Source: Gibbula magus (taxonomy: Eukaryota; Mollusca; Gastropoda; Trochida; Trochidae). From it: a stretch of 64,000 nucleotides of DNA. The first letter of the stretch is position 1. Every line of letters begins with the position of its first letter. The stretch covers positions 73,314,436 to 73,378,435 of the forward strand of contig OW388291.1 of assembly GCA_936450465.1 (NCBI GenBank), read 5' to 3'. Shown one piece after another: positions 1 to 10,600 of this stretch. Under the pieces are notes generated by a model. The model was given only the letters and a program-made list of their open reading frames with translations. It ran no database searches and was not told the DNA's origin. Made by a program: the position numbers and the translations under genes.

Positions 1-442
1 TACCGGACGTTCGAAAAAAAAAACAACCTCATAATCGAAAGGAGCAAGCCCTACGAACAGAAAACAAAATTTAGAGTCATGGGCTTTGTAGCTCTTTAGT
101 ACTTTGAAGATTTATTATCTAAGATTGAAGATCTAAAAGAATAGAGCCTTAGGCTCTGTAAGTCTTTTGCTTAGTATTTTATTATACAAAGAAACATCTG
201 CGTAAGCAGGGTTATATACCTCAATGCCCATTTAACAGTCTTTGAACTAGGTTGTTTTTCCAGGAGAACTTCCCTACGAAAGGAACATTTTCTATTGAGA
301 AGGCCTTATACTGGATAATACGCCGCTGAGAGGGCTTTGAACAGAATAATAACCTTCCAAGAGGGTATTATCCAGTATAAGGCCCTTTTAGTGCATCCAA
401 GAAATTCTTAGTCGCATTTAGTAAGTTTAAAATGTTCATTAC
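1..442. repeat. Repeat-rich left edge with a 20-bp inverted repeat
   Basis: No gene is visible here. An AGAGCC...GGCTCT hairpin near 145-158 starts a repeat family seen again near 12720, 32610 and 59445. Positions 302-321 and 365-384 are perfect inverted repeats of 20 bp (GGCCTTATACTGGATAATAC) separated by 43 bases, which suggests a small foldback or MITE-like element. Confidence 0.5.
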
Positions 443-515
443 AGACAATGCAGGATTCGAACCCGCAACCGTTTGCTTTGTAGCCCAAGGCTCTACCACT
501 AGACGAAGGATTGGT
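443..515 (-). pseudogene. tRNA-like relic or tRNA-derived SINE head
   Basis: Read on the minus strand, there is a good Pol III B box (GGTTCGAATCC) in a five-pair T arm and an A-box-like TCGTCTAGTGG upstream at tRNA spacing. The acceptor stem pairs only partly (CAAT/ATTG). The would-be anticodon stem has a mismatch and the loop lacks U33. These faults argue for a tRNA pseudogene or the head of a tRNA-derived SINE, not a working tRNA. Confidence 0.45.
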
Positions 516-898
516 GACTGAGAAGGGTTGAATGTTTGTCACTATGCTGCTGTCAGAGAACTTGATATTTTATGTGCGCTTTATTTTACTTGGATCACCT
601 GCAGTAAAACATTTAGACGACTGCACTCGCGTTGGTTTTTTTGTTGGTATATAAAATAGATAACACCCTCATCCTTGGGCGTTCTAGCAAAGACAGATCT
701 TTACCTACGGAAAGACCCTCGGGCATAACGGGCAAAGGCCTCTTTTTGCTAAAACGCCATCTCATTCAGGTGTTATCCATTGCGTACATACGTGTATATA
801 CCGTTCTTTCTGTCTGTCCATCCGTCCGTCACAAAACTTTGTGCAGAGCATATTTCTCAAACTATACATGCTAGCTTCACCAAACATAGGCGTAGGAA

Positions 899-963
899 CG
901 GGGGGTCCCGGGGGGGCCGGGCCCCCCCACTTCTGAAACTGGGGGGGCACGGCCCCCCCACTT
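899..963. repeat. GC-rich G/C homopolymer patch
   Basis: Alternating runs of seven G and seven C (GGGGGGGCC / GGCCCCCCC) stand out in AT-rich surroundings. The two halves are near repeats joined by CACTTCTGAAACTG. This is probably a transposon-derived fragment. No gene is seen in it. Confidence 0.4.
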
Positions 964-1069
964 TTCACCCACAAAAAACAAATTCAATAGCGCTTTCTAG
1001 GAGCAAATAGTACGTGTCAATTTTGAAGAAAACTTCTTTTCTCATACTATTTTTTCAGAAACAGATAAT

Positions 1070-1228
1070 ATGACGAGTCCTCACCCTATTTTTAACACTA
1101 ATATGGATGAAAATTTTGATCTTACAGCATCTTCTAGTGAAAATACGACATGGCAACCCCAATTTTCAGACGAAATTGAAAAGAATGTTGTTCCTATAGC
1201 TGTGTTTGGTGGGAGGAGGGTGCTTTGA
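1070..1228 (+). other. Unassigned 52-codon ORF behind a splice-acceptor-like site
   Basis: An ATG frame of 52 codons starts 12 bases after TATTTTTTCAG, a good 3' splice site. It encodes an acidic, Ser/Thr/Asn-rich peptide (MTSPHPIFNTNMDENFD...) ending in VFGGRRVL. No domain is recognised, no partner exon was found, and the flanks are repeats. It could be an exon fragment of a mobile element or a chance frame. Confidence 0.2.
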
Positions 1229-1857
1229 TACGTTTTTAATACGTTTCAAAATTCGGAAAGTGTTATCTCAAGAATGAAAAAGCCAAGAAAGCTTAAATCT
1301 TGTGTACATACTCCTTAGCAAATGGGGATCTTAAATTGCAGAGTTTGTGGCCCTGGTGGTCCTTAGATGCCATGGCCCAAAAAAACTATTTTTAGGCTTT
1401 TTCTCCAGAAGTAAGAGCTAGAAAGTTAGAAATAGCTAGAAATATCAACTCCTAAGACATTTGGGATTGAAATTGTACATTTGGTGACCATGTGACCCCT
1501 AGTAAGGGCAACATTGGCCACTCCTGAAAACGTTTTTAGCTCATCAGACCTGACCTCAAAAACCTATTTCGTCTTTCTTCTCTAGAACCAGCTCTGTAGT
1601 GACTACAGACAGTTGGCATCTCGTGTACATACTCCTACTGTCACTCCTTAGATAATGGATATCTTGATTAATAAGGGCCCAAGGAACCACAGCATTAAAA
1701 CCTATTTTCGTCTTATTCTCCAGAACCACTGATTCCAGAGAACCAGAATCATTAGTACAGTTAGCTTAGCCAGCGGAGATTCTGATTCATATATTTGGTG
1801 ACCTTTTGATCCCTAAAAAGGTCCTCCGGGGCCACAAACTCAAGGACTATATTTGTC

Positions 1858-3890
1858 TTTTTAGCTCATCAGGCCTGAAAGGCCCGATAGGCTTATGGCA
1901 TGGGATGGCGTCCGTCCATCCGTCCGTCCGTAAACTTTTCACTTTTTCGACTTCTTCTCCAGAACCAATAACTCTAGAGAGCTGAAATTTTATGTACAGA
2001 CTCCTTGGCCAATGGGAATTCTAAATTGTAGATTTGGTGACCCTGTGACCCCAAATAAGGGCCCCAGGGGTCATAACCTTAAAAGCTATTTTCATCTTCT
2101 TCTCCAGAACCAATGACTCCAGAGAGCTGAAATTTTATGTACAGACTCCTTGGCCAATGGGGATTCTAAATTGTAGATTTGGTGACCCTGTGACCCCAAA
2201 TAAGGGCCTCACAGGCCATTACCTAAAATCATGTTTTCATCTTTTTCTCCGGAACAAAAAGACCTAGAAGGCTGTAATATTGTATGCAAACTCTTTAGCC
2301 AATGGGGATTCTAACTTGTAAATTTGGTGACCCTGAGACCCCAAATATGGGCCACAGCCTAAAAAACCTGTCGAAATTGAATTTTGAACTGATATTTTAT
2401 GTGCACTTCTTTCACTTTATTTGAAATGTATGTCGACTTGAAAGAACAATCTACATTATGGACATGTTTGTCAAATTGATGTAATCAATGTGAAATGAGA
2501 ACTGTTGAATAGCCTATGAAATGAAAATTGTGACAAGTCATAAAGGACTAAATTGAAGAGGAGTTAAGAATTCTTTTATTTTACAAGAGATATGTGAACT
2601 GCATATGACTGGTGATGAAATGATAAGATAAGATTATTTTCATCTTTTTCTCCAGAACGAAAAGACCTAGAAGGTTCTCATGTTGTGTTAAGAGTCTTTA
2701 GCTAATGGAGATTCTAAATTGTAGATTTGGTGACCCTGTGACCCCAAATAAGGGCCTCACAGGCCATTACCTAAAATCTTGTTTTCATCTTTTTCTCCAG
2801 AACAAAAAGATCTAGAAGGCTGTAATATTGTATGCAAACTCTTTAGCCAATGGGGATTCAAACTCGTAAATTTGGTGACCCTGTGACCCCAAATATGGGC
2901 CACAGCCTAAAAAAACCTTTGAAAATGAATTTTGAACTGATATTTTATGACACTTCAACCACTTTATTTGAAATGTGTGTCGACTTTAGATAACAATCTA
3001 CATTGTGGACATGTTTGTCAAATTGATGTAATCAATGTGAAATGAGAACAATTGAATAGCCTATGAACTGAAAATTGTGACAAGGCATAAAGGACTAAAT
3101 TGAAGAGGAGTTAAGAATTCTTTTATTTTACATGAGATATGTGAACTGCATATGACTGGTGATGAAATGATAAGATTATTTTCATCTTCTTCTCCAGAAC
3201 GAAAAGACCTAGAAGGTTGTCATGTTGTGTAATGAGTCTTTAGCCAATGGAGATTCTAAATTGTAGATTTGATGACCCTGTGGCCCCAAATAAGGGCCTC
3301 ACAGGCCATTACCTAAAATCTTGTTTTCATCTTTTTCTCCAGAACAAAAAGATCTAGAAGGCTGTAATATTGTATGCAAACTCTTTAGCCAATGGGGATT
3401 CAAACTTGTAAATTTGGTGACCCTGTGACCCCAAATATGGGCCACAGCCTAAAAAAAACCTTTGAAAATGAATTTTGAACTGATATTTTATGACACTTCA
3501 ACCACTTTATTTGAAATGTATGTCGACTTTAGATAACAATCTACATTGTGGACATGTTTGTCAAATTGATGTAATCAATGTGAAATGAGAACAATTGAAT
3601 AGCCTATGAACTGAAAATTGTGACAAGGCATAAAGGACTAAATTGAAGAGGAGTTAAGAATTCTTTTATTTTACATGAGATATGTGAACTGCATATGACT
3701 GGTGATGAAATGATAAGATAAGATTATTTTCATCTTCTTCTCCAGAACGAAAAGACCTAGAAGGTTGTCATGTTGTGTAAAGAGTCTTTAGCCAATGGAG
3801 ATTCTAAATTGTAGATTTGGTGACCCAGTGGCCCCAAATAAGAGCCCCGTAGGCCATTACCTAAAATCCTGTTTTCATCCAGAACAAACT
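1858..3890 (+). repeat. Pearl-like repeat with 545-bp tandem units
   Basis: The element opens with a palindromic head (CAGGCCTGAAAGGCC near 1869) followed by a GTCC microsatellite at about 1908-1932. Short units follow, containing 'GGTGACCCTGTGACCCC'. From 2211 a longer unit is tandemly repeated: 2211-2758, 2759-3300, 3301-3848 and a partial copy to about 3890 (548, 542 and 548 bp). The same family lies in reverse orientation near 13620-14953 and 35160-36137, with a degraded copy at 38470-38890. It is non-coding, and the layout fits non-autonomous Helitron-like elements of bivalves. Confidence 0.7.
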
Positions 3891-4496
3891 AGAAGGAATA
3901 TTTTGTTCAGAATGTTTAGATGTTTGGATGACAAGGCTTAGAACCGAGATTGTTTAGCCAAGGTGATTCAAAATTGTACTATGTACCATGAGATTCATCA
4001 CATTGCCTGTTCTCTTTAAGCCTTATACAATGAGTTTAGTGCTGCCAGTGTTTAGTGCAAGCAAGAGTCTATAACATAATTTGGCGGTAAAACACGAAAA
4101 ACACAGCTGGCTTGTAACCAGAGCCAAGGGGTCAGAATATTGCATAATCTCCTGTGTGTTGACCTTGCTGAGTGCTCTCTCTCAATTTCAAGACTAAGAT
4201 TTGTCAGGGCTAGGGATTGTGCATTATATTGAGACACAATATTTCTGTCTTCATCATCAAACAATATAAACCCTGATGAGCTACAGAGCCCATGGCTCTA
4301 TTTTTGTGGTTTCCACTTACAGTTATCTCTGGAACTGTACATTCCATACTCATTCATTTTACACACAGGTCATTCCCATAGATGTGCCTTTCCTATTTTA
4401 TATTTATATATATGAAAGCGGGGAAACATGCAAAACAATAATTTCAAAACACAAAAAAAAACATCTTTCAATGAAACAAACATTAGCTTAAAGCTA
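3891..4496. other. No gene seen
   Basis: AT-rich unique-looking DNA with one AGAGCCCATGGCTCT hairpin at about 4286-4300. No open frame has exon-like context or recognisable protein similarity. Confidence 0.5.
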
Positions 4497-5150
4497 ACAA
4501 AATGTGTTTGTTAAACACGGATGCCCCCGGATATACCAAAGTTATGGCCAAGGTTAAAGGGGCAGTAGCACGTTTTTTCTTTCAAATAAGTCGATGAAAT
4601 GTATTTTAAAAATATGTTCACCAATAGTAAAACATCCTTCTCTCTTCGGAAAATAAAGTTTAAAATGAGTGTACATATTTCGGTAAAGTCATGGGAATCG
4701 TTTTTCTAATACAAAATAATAAATTGTGTTCACAATAAAATGGCCGCCATGCAATTTTTGCTTTATATGCATCATAGTTTTTACCACTACAGATAATTGG
4801 TTTGTGTAATAAGATCTTTTACCCTCTAAAGTTAGTTTAAATGACATAAACTATCATTATAAATTGGAAATTTGAAAAAATAAATTTTGCAAAAAATGTG
4901 CTACAGCCCCTTTAAAGTTTTCTGAATATTGTCCACTGTGGCAAGGTCAAGGTCACAAGGTCCAATATAATGACCTCATCTGAAAGGTCTCATCACAAGG
5001 TATGCACATGCCAAGTATGAAAGCCCTAGCTCTGAGCAATCAAAAGTTATGGCTAAGGTTAAAGTTTTTGTGGACAAACACACAGACATAGGGACAGACG
5101 GACAGATGAAAAACAATATACCCCCAGAATCTCCGATTTGGGGGCATAAA
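4497..5150 (+). mobile_element. Pearl-like element interrupted by a TTAA MITE
   Basis: The head TGTTTGTTAAACACGG is followed by GATGCCCCC. The body carries AAGGTCAAGGTCAC motifs, and the end is an acggacaga-type microsatellite plus a hairpin of CCCCC...GGGGGCAT at about 5119-5147. A closely related copy lies at 7801-8247. The body is split by an independent TTAA-flanked insertion at 4558-4911. Confidence 0.6.
4558..4911. mobile_element. 354-bp MITE flanked by TTAA (piggyBac-like target)
   Basis: Terminal inverted repeats begin AGGGGCAGTAGCACG on the left and AGGGGCTGTAGCACA on the right (read inward). TTAA flanks both ends (4554-4557 and 4912-4915). The host repeat, compared with its copy near 7990-8010, reads through as a single GGTTAAAG, which confirms insertion with TTAA duplication. 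There is no ORF, so it must be mobilised in trans. A sister copy is at 23157-23447. TTAA is the piggyBac target, but the terminus AGGGGC is not the classic CCY start, so the superfamily is tentative. Confidence 0.7.
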
Positions 5151-5319
5151 AAATGCACCCAGCCAAATTAAATGCAGTTAAAATGCTGTTACAGAATGGC
5201 TCACACATAGTAATTTAAAGGCACAAACATGCACACGTTTGATTTAAAAACACAAATGAGTAACATATTTTAATGAAGCAAACATTAGTTTGTATCTGTA
5301 AAATTTAAGGTTTCAGTTT

Positions 5320-5560
5320 CACACTGCCATGCCAATATTTAAGAAGGGATTTTAACCAAATGAACAAACTTTAGTCTATATGTTATAAAGATGTAATTCT
5401 GAAAATTTTAGCTTTCTTATCAAATAGTTTTGGAGGAAATTTTTTAGAGTGGACCTCCTGCCACGCCCATATTTGATTGGCGGTCAATTTCAAATGAACA
5501 AACTTGCATCTACATGTAATAAAGAGTTTATTCTGAAAATTTTAATTTTAGCTTCCTTTT
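5320..5560. repeat. Dispersed repeat, 'CCTGCCACGCCCATATTTGA' family
   Basis: Phrases such as TGCCACGCCCATATTTGA and AAATGAACAAACTT recur at about 37850-38150 and 59570-59940, in the same order. It is non-coding interspersed repeat. No gene is seen between 5151 and 6210. Confidence 0.45.
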
Positions 5561-6213
5561 CAGTTTTCTAGTGCCTTTTATTAGTGGTATTAGTAGTTTT
5601 TTAATTATCAACAATTAGAAACAATTAAAAAAGTTTTAGAAAACGGAGTCCTAAAGATGCCTGGATTCCTGAGGCCTACCAAATCTGCAGAGCTCTTATC
5701 ACAAGGAGCATGTTAATGTCACCCCTCATTGCTGTTTACATGCCACTTCCCAAGGCAGTGCATATTCATGACCCCTGCCAAGAGCCGAGTAATCTAGACT
5801 TGCTATAATTTTCTAGACCGGGCTGGCCATCAATTGAATGTTTTGTTCTCGGGTCTGGACGACAGACTACCAGCATTATTTCAACTTGGAAACTGATCTG
5901 CTTCAGGGAGAATGTTATGTAATATACACACAAATGACAATACGCTTCATTTCACAATAGTTTATTTATGCATTGACTTGTACTGGAATTTTGTTTCCTC
6001 TGGCAAAATACTGACAAGAAACACATTCTTAGCAAAATCAGGTTAACATGAATAAATATTAAAAATAATCACTTTCTTTCATTACACTTCAATCACTTGT
6101 TTTGGCAAATCTTGTAAGTTGAGATCATGTGTGATAATTAAAGCACAAAATAATGTTACACACACAATACTGTAACAGTCTGGATTGAAGTGAAGCAGTG
6201 AATAAGTATACAT

Positions 6214-6376
6214 ATATAGAACATCATACTTGTGCATTTGGATCGTTTGTATTGAACTCGAAGATGTCATGGAAGCGGAGGAACAACGAGTTTGAAGAAC
6301 GAGTTGTTCCTCCGCTTCCATGACAGCTTCGAGTTCAATACAAACGATCCAAATGCACAAGTATGATGTTCTATAT
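6214..6376. repeat. Near-perfect 74-bp inverted repeat with 15-nt loop
   Basis: Arms 6214-6287 and 6303-6376 are reverse complements with only rare mismatches, separated by 15 bases. Any transcript would fold into a long hairpin. It is either a palindromic MITE or a foldback created by inverted duplication. No function can be assigned. Confidence 0.75.
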
Positions 6377-7603
6377 TTATTATATACCCCTTTTTATTAG
6401 CAAATTGGTAAACAAATAAAGTTGCCGACGTGCTGCGTATTGATACACGGACAGTTGCTTGACCAGCACGACTCATGATTTGAAATCTTAATAATATCTT
6501 TATTTTCTCATTTGTTAGCCCAAAAGAGCTTTAAGTGATACTTTTTTCAGTGTGTTAACATAATAAATCCATAAAATTTGCTTTACTATTATTTAATTAC
6601 AAAGAACTGACAATAATAAACAACATTCAGGCTTCCGTCCGTCGTGCTTCTTTCGAATGACGTAACCATGGTTATGACATCTCAATAGTAAACCGTTGTG
6701 ACGTCACAATGACGCAGCATCGCTAGCGAATCTTTCGGCAAAGCGCTTTTCTTCCTTGTTAATGATAATTTGAGTAACATTTTCCCTTCTTGTGCTGTTA
6801 ATATTAGGTCTAAATCCAAATTGATACTTTAATCAACTGAAACATTACTAGCAGTGTAAATAAAACATAAATTTCGGAGATTTAATTGGGAAAACATTGA
6901 AAATTACGGAAAATTACGAGAAGTGTCGAGGTTTAGAGAAAGTAGAACCGTCAGCCGTGCAATACGAAATTCACCGTGCAATACGGAAATCGACGACGGA
7001 AACCGTATTGCACCCCTGTATTACTATCTTAAGTTTACATGGGTATATAATAAAAAACAATGTAACATAATGATGAAATGTATATTTGAAACACATGTTT
7101 TCAAACTCTGAATTAAGAAATGTAAGTACTTAAAATTAACATTTAGGCAAAATAACTTGGTTTACCAGGAGGCAAAAAAAAACAAAAAACAATTTTGCTC
7201 TAGAGTTGATGAAAAATATTCAGGTAAGCAAAACAGGCTCAGCATTGTTTAAGAAAATAATAACTTTTCACTTATATTTTTAGTTTAGCGGTAATATCAG
7301 GCAATATTTTCAATTGGGAGGGGAAAATATGGCAACATATTTATTTGAGAGGGATTGTGAGTAGTATTTTTTTCTTTTCAAATTTGGTCAAAATCATGGT
7401 AGGAAAATCCGTAAACCAACTAAAAAAAATTATTTTGCCTTATTAAATATAGTCAACCAGTGACAAAATTTGCTTCTGTGCAACTGATTTGTGTGGAAAT
7501 GACAAGTAAAAAAACAACTGAAAAACTGAGGAGTTTCACAGGTTGAGACTATTTTGAGTCTCTGTTTTGGTTTCTTGGTCAAGTATAACTCCTCGATTTG
7601 GTT
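6377..7603. other. Gene-free stretch, 3' side of the S9 peptidase gene
   Basis: It contains a TGACGTCA-bearing repeat (about 6640-6730, related to 31458-31560) and a CG-richer patch at 6900-7015 with an inverted GTGCAATACGG/CCGTATTGCAC pair. The remainder is AT-rich. The peptidase 3' UTR probably occupies the right end. Confidence 0.45.
7340..7345 (-). terminator. Candidate polyadenylation signal AATAAA for the S9 peptidase gene
   Basis: TTTATT on the plus strand reads AATAAA on the minus strand, about 260 bases past the stop codon. It is the first well-placed canonical hexamer. In DNA this AT-rich such hexamers also arise by chance. Confidence 0.3.
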
Positions 7604-7636
7604 TTATTTCAATGCATCAATGTTGTCAATATCCAA
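7604..7636 (-). CDS. 33-nt terminal exon (exon 13) of the S9 peptidase
   Basis: It encodes [10 protein letters not shown] and a stop, directly after a CTTTCAG acceptor and in phase with exon 12 (GEQHGF...DDHCT). It is small enough to be missed by gene finders, which would then run the frame into intron. Confidence 0.8.
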   Translation of the reverse strand: MDIDNIDALK

Positions 7637-10600
7637 CTGAAAGACACAAAACAAGAAATCATTAGTTGCTAACAAACATTTCTCTGACGCTAACAAACAT
7701 TTCTCTGACGCTAACAAACATTTCTCTGAGACTAACAAACACATGTATTGTATCATCTGACTTGTTTCAAGGACAAATTTTGGTTGACATAAAAATAACA
7801 AGATGTGTTTGTTAAACACGGATGCCCACGGATATACCAAATGGCCAAGGTTAAAGTCTTCTGAAGATGTCTGCAGCAAGGTCAAGGTCAAGGTCACAAG
7901 GTCAAATATGACCTCATCTGAAGGTCTCATCACCAGGTATGCACATGCCATGTATGAAAGCCCTAGCTCTGAACAATCCAAAGTTATGACCAAGGTTAAA
8001 GTTTTTTTAATATTGTCCACTGCGGCAAGGTCAAGGTCACAAGGTCAAATATGATGACCTCATCTGAAAGGTCTCATCACAAGGTATGCACATGCCAAGT
8101 ATGAAAGCCCTAGCTCTGAGCAACCCAAAGTTATGGCCAAGGTTAAAGTTTTTGTGGACAAACCCACAGACAGACATACGGACGGACGGACAGACGCACG
8201 GGTGAAAAACAATATACCCCCGGAATTTTCGATTCGGGGCATAAAAATAAAATTTCGCTTGTCTCAATGAGTAAAATTGTTCCTTTGCATTCTCATCAAT
8301 TGTATACATTACATCTAAGTGTATCTGTAATTGCCTTACTGTAATTGTCTAACAATCTGCAAAAGTAACACAGAACAACGACAATAAAATGTTAGTAAAC
8401 ATGGACAGGGGTAAAATGGGAAGCATGATCACATTAGAGCTTAGCAACACTGACAGTTCAATTCCTTCAGGTAATAATATACTTAATGTACAGCCAATGA
8501 GCAGCATTGCGTTTGGATATTATTCGTTAAAGTTATCATCATCACTTACCCAGACCACAAGTTACAAGGATACTGCAGCATACTCCTTAACATACAATGG
8601 ATTTAGAATAAAACTCACCGTACAGTGATCGTCGGCTGGTTTGAAGCCGAACACTTTACCGAAGAAGTAGAATTCTCCATCCAAAGCTTTCTGGATGTTC
8701 TCTGCCTTCCTGAATCCATGCTGCTCACCTGAAGTTGGAGCCATTAGAAACATAGACTTGTATTTCCTAACAAGTAAAATAGATGAAATAGAAGGAAATG
8801 CAGCAAGGCTTAAAATAGCCAGTGATGGAATCTGGCACACGTTATGCCTTGCAGAGGGAAGTTGGTGTGAATCATATTTCACCATGGCAGTGTTATTTGA
8901 CATCTATAATATGCAGTGTTTGTCATTAGTTCTCAACCACCGCCACCTCCCCCCTTTGTTAATATGTTAACGAGAGTCGGCTGCCCTAATACGTCACTCG
9001 TGAGGAAAACATTTAACTCTTTTACATGCGTGTCCCAGAGTATTCCAGGATAGCCAATCTTTAATCATTGGCCACTTGCAGTATGTTCTCTTGTTGTGAT
9101 TTAGTTTAATTTACTGTTCGGAATGGTTTGACACTTCCCTCTCGACAGTTTAAGTGTTAACAAAGCTCAACTCACCTTCAAACATGACTAAAACAGTTGG
9201 AAGATTCTTCTTCTTGACTTCCTCGTACATCATCTTGGCTTGGTTGGGAGGAACAATCTGCAAGGATGAAGAACATTGAAATTTTAGTAGACATGGATGG
9301 GGTTGAAACGATTCACAACTACATCAGTTGAACCACAATATTTTGTTTTCAGTTTGGTACATCAAAGTCTTGCGGGTGTTATTAATTTCATAAAATTTGA
9401 CTAATATATTAATGTTTTGCATATTTACGTTCATAAGACTTTTTTTTCATGAAAATTTTGTCTTGTTTTGAATTCAGTTTGTTACATTCATGGTTCTGAA
9501 CTGATAAATGTATGGAACAGAGGATTCAGTAACTCAATACATATCAAACCAAAGTTCAAGTGTACATTTTCCCCTAAACATGGATAGAGGAATGAAAGAG
9601 AGACCTAGTACGATTCAGTGTGACAGAAGTCAACCATTAAACTTGGCTTGGTCTTTGTGATGGAGTATTACTGAAACATAGTCACCTTGTCCTCATCTCC
9701 CTGGAAGAAGGCACACGGACAGCTGAGGTTCTCAACAAAGTTGATGGGTGATCTTTTCTTCAGGATCTCGATTCCCTCTGGAGTGGTTGGGGCTAGGAGA
9801 AGATCTGTGTAGCGACTCTCAAACTTGTGGGTGTCCTGAGCCAGCAACAAGCAGTCTGCTACACCATAGTGACTCGCACCTGTGAAAGGAAATTCAAAGC
9901 GTAGAAGTATCAAAATATTGAAAAATAATGATACGACAACAGATAGGGAGACTAAATTATTTCCTTAACACTAGGAATAGTCAAATTATGTGCCATCAGG
10001 TCTTTAAATACTACTACAACCTGTGTACGTGAGCGAACGCTTTAGTCTATTGTGCCACGGAGGCAGATGGAATACAACGGTATAAAAGCAACTAACATAG
10101 ACAAAAGAGTGTCAGTAACAGGGATTTCAAATGATTTCAGGGATATAACGAACGACTCTACATTTAACCAGGGATCTTCAATAACGCGATAACAAAGCGT
10201 CTTTTAAAGTTAAAAACGGTTGATAAGATGGACAAACCCCTCTTTCTCAGACTTACCAAAAATTGTGGACCCTGAGAGTTGGTAACATCCTCTCAAGGAT
10301 CCACAATCTCTGGTCAGTCCTTCAAATTGACGTTTCTCCATTACATAATTCTATACTCTGTATGTGTATACCTGCTTTAAAGACCTCGTTGCGGAAGGTG
10401 AGACAGGCGAGGGTTGTGTACCCGCCGGCTGATCCACCATCAATACACAGCAGGTTGCGGTCCACACGCTTCACTTTATCAGACAGGTAGAGGGCGCCAC
10501 TGCAGCAGTCCTCCACGTCACAGATACCCCAGCTAGAAACAGGAGAGAGAAACACTATATAATATTTATTTAAAGCAAGTCTCTTTATATAAGGCTAGGT

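Noticed and set aside
443..515. Functional tRNA gene
   Set aside because: The B box is good, but the acceptor and anticodon stems are mispaired and U33 is absent.
7603..7608. AATAAA overlapping the peptidase stop codon as poly(A) signal
   Set aside because: It would place cleavage only 10-30 bases after the stop, leaving almost no 3' UTR; a later hexamer is more plausible.
7604..8020. 138-codon minus frame ending in the true peptidase C-terminus
   Set aside because: Only the last 33 nt are exon. The rest is intron reading through a 21-bp minisatellite and a pearl-like element; the CTTTCAG acceptor at 7637-7643 sets the real boundary.
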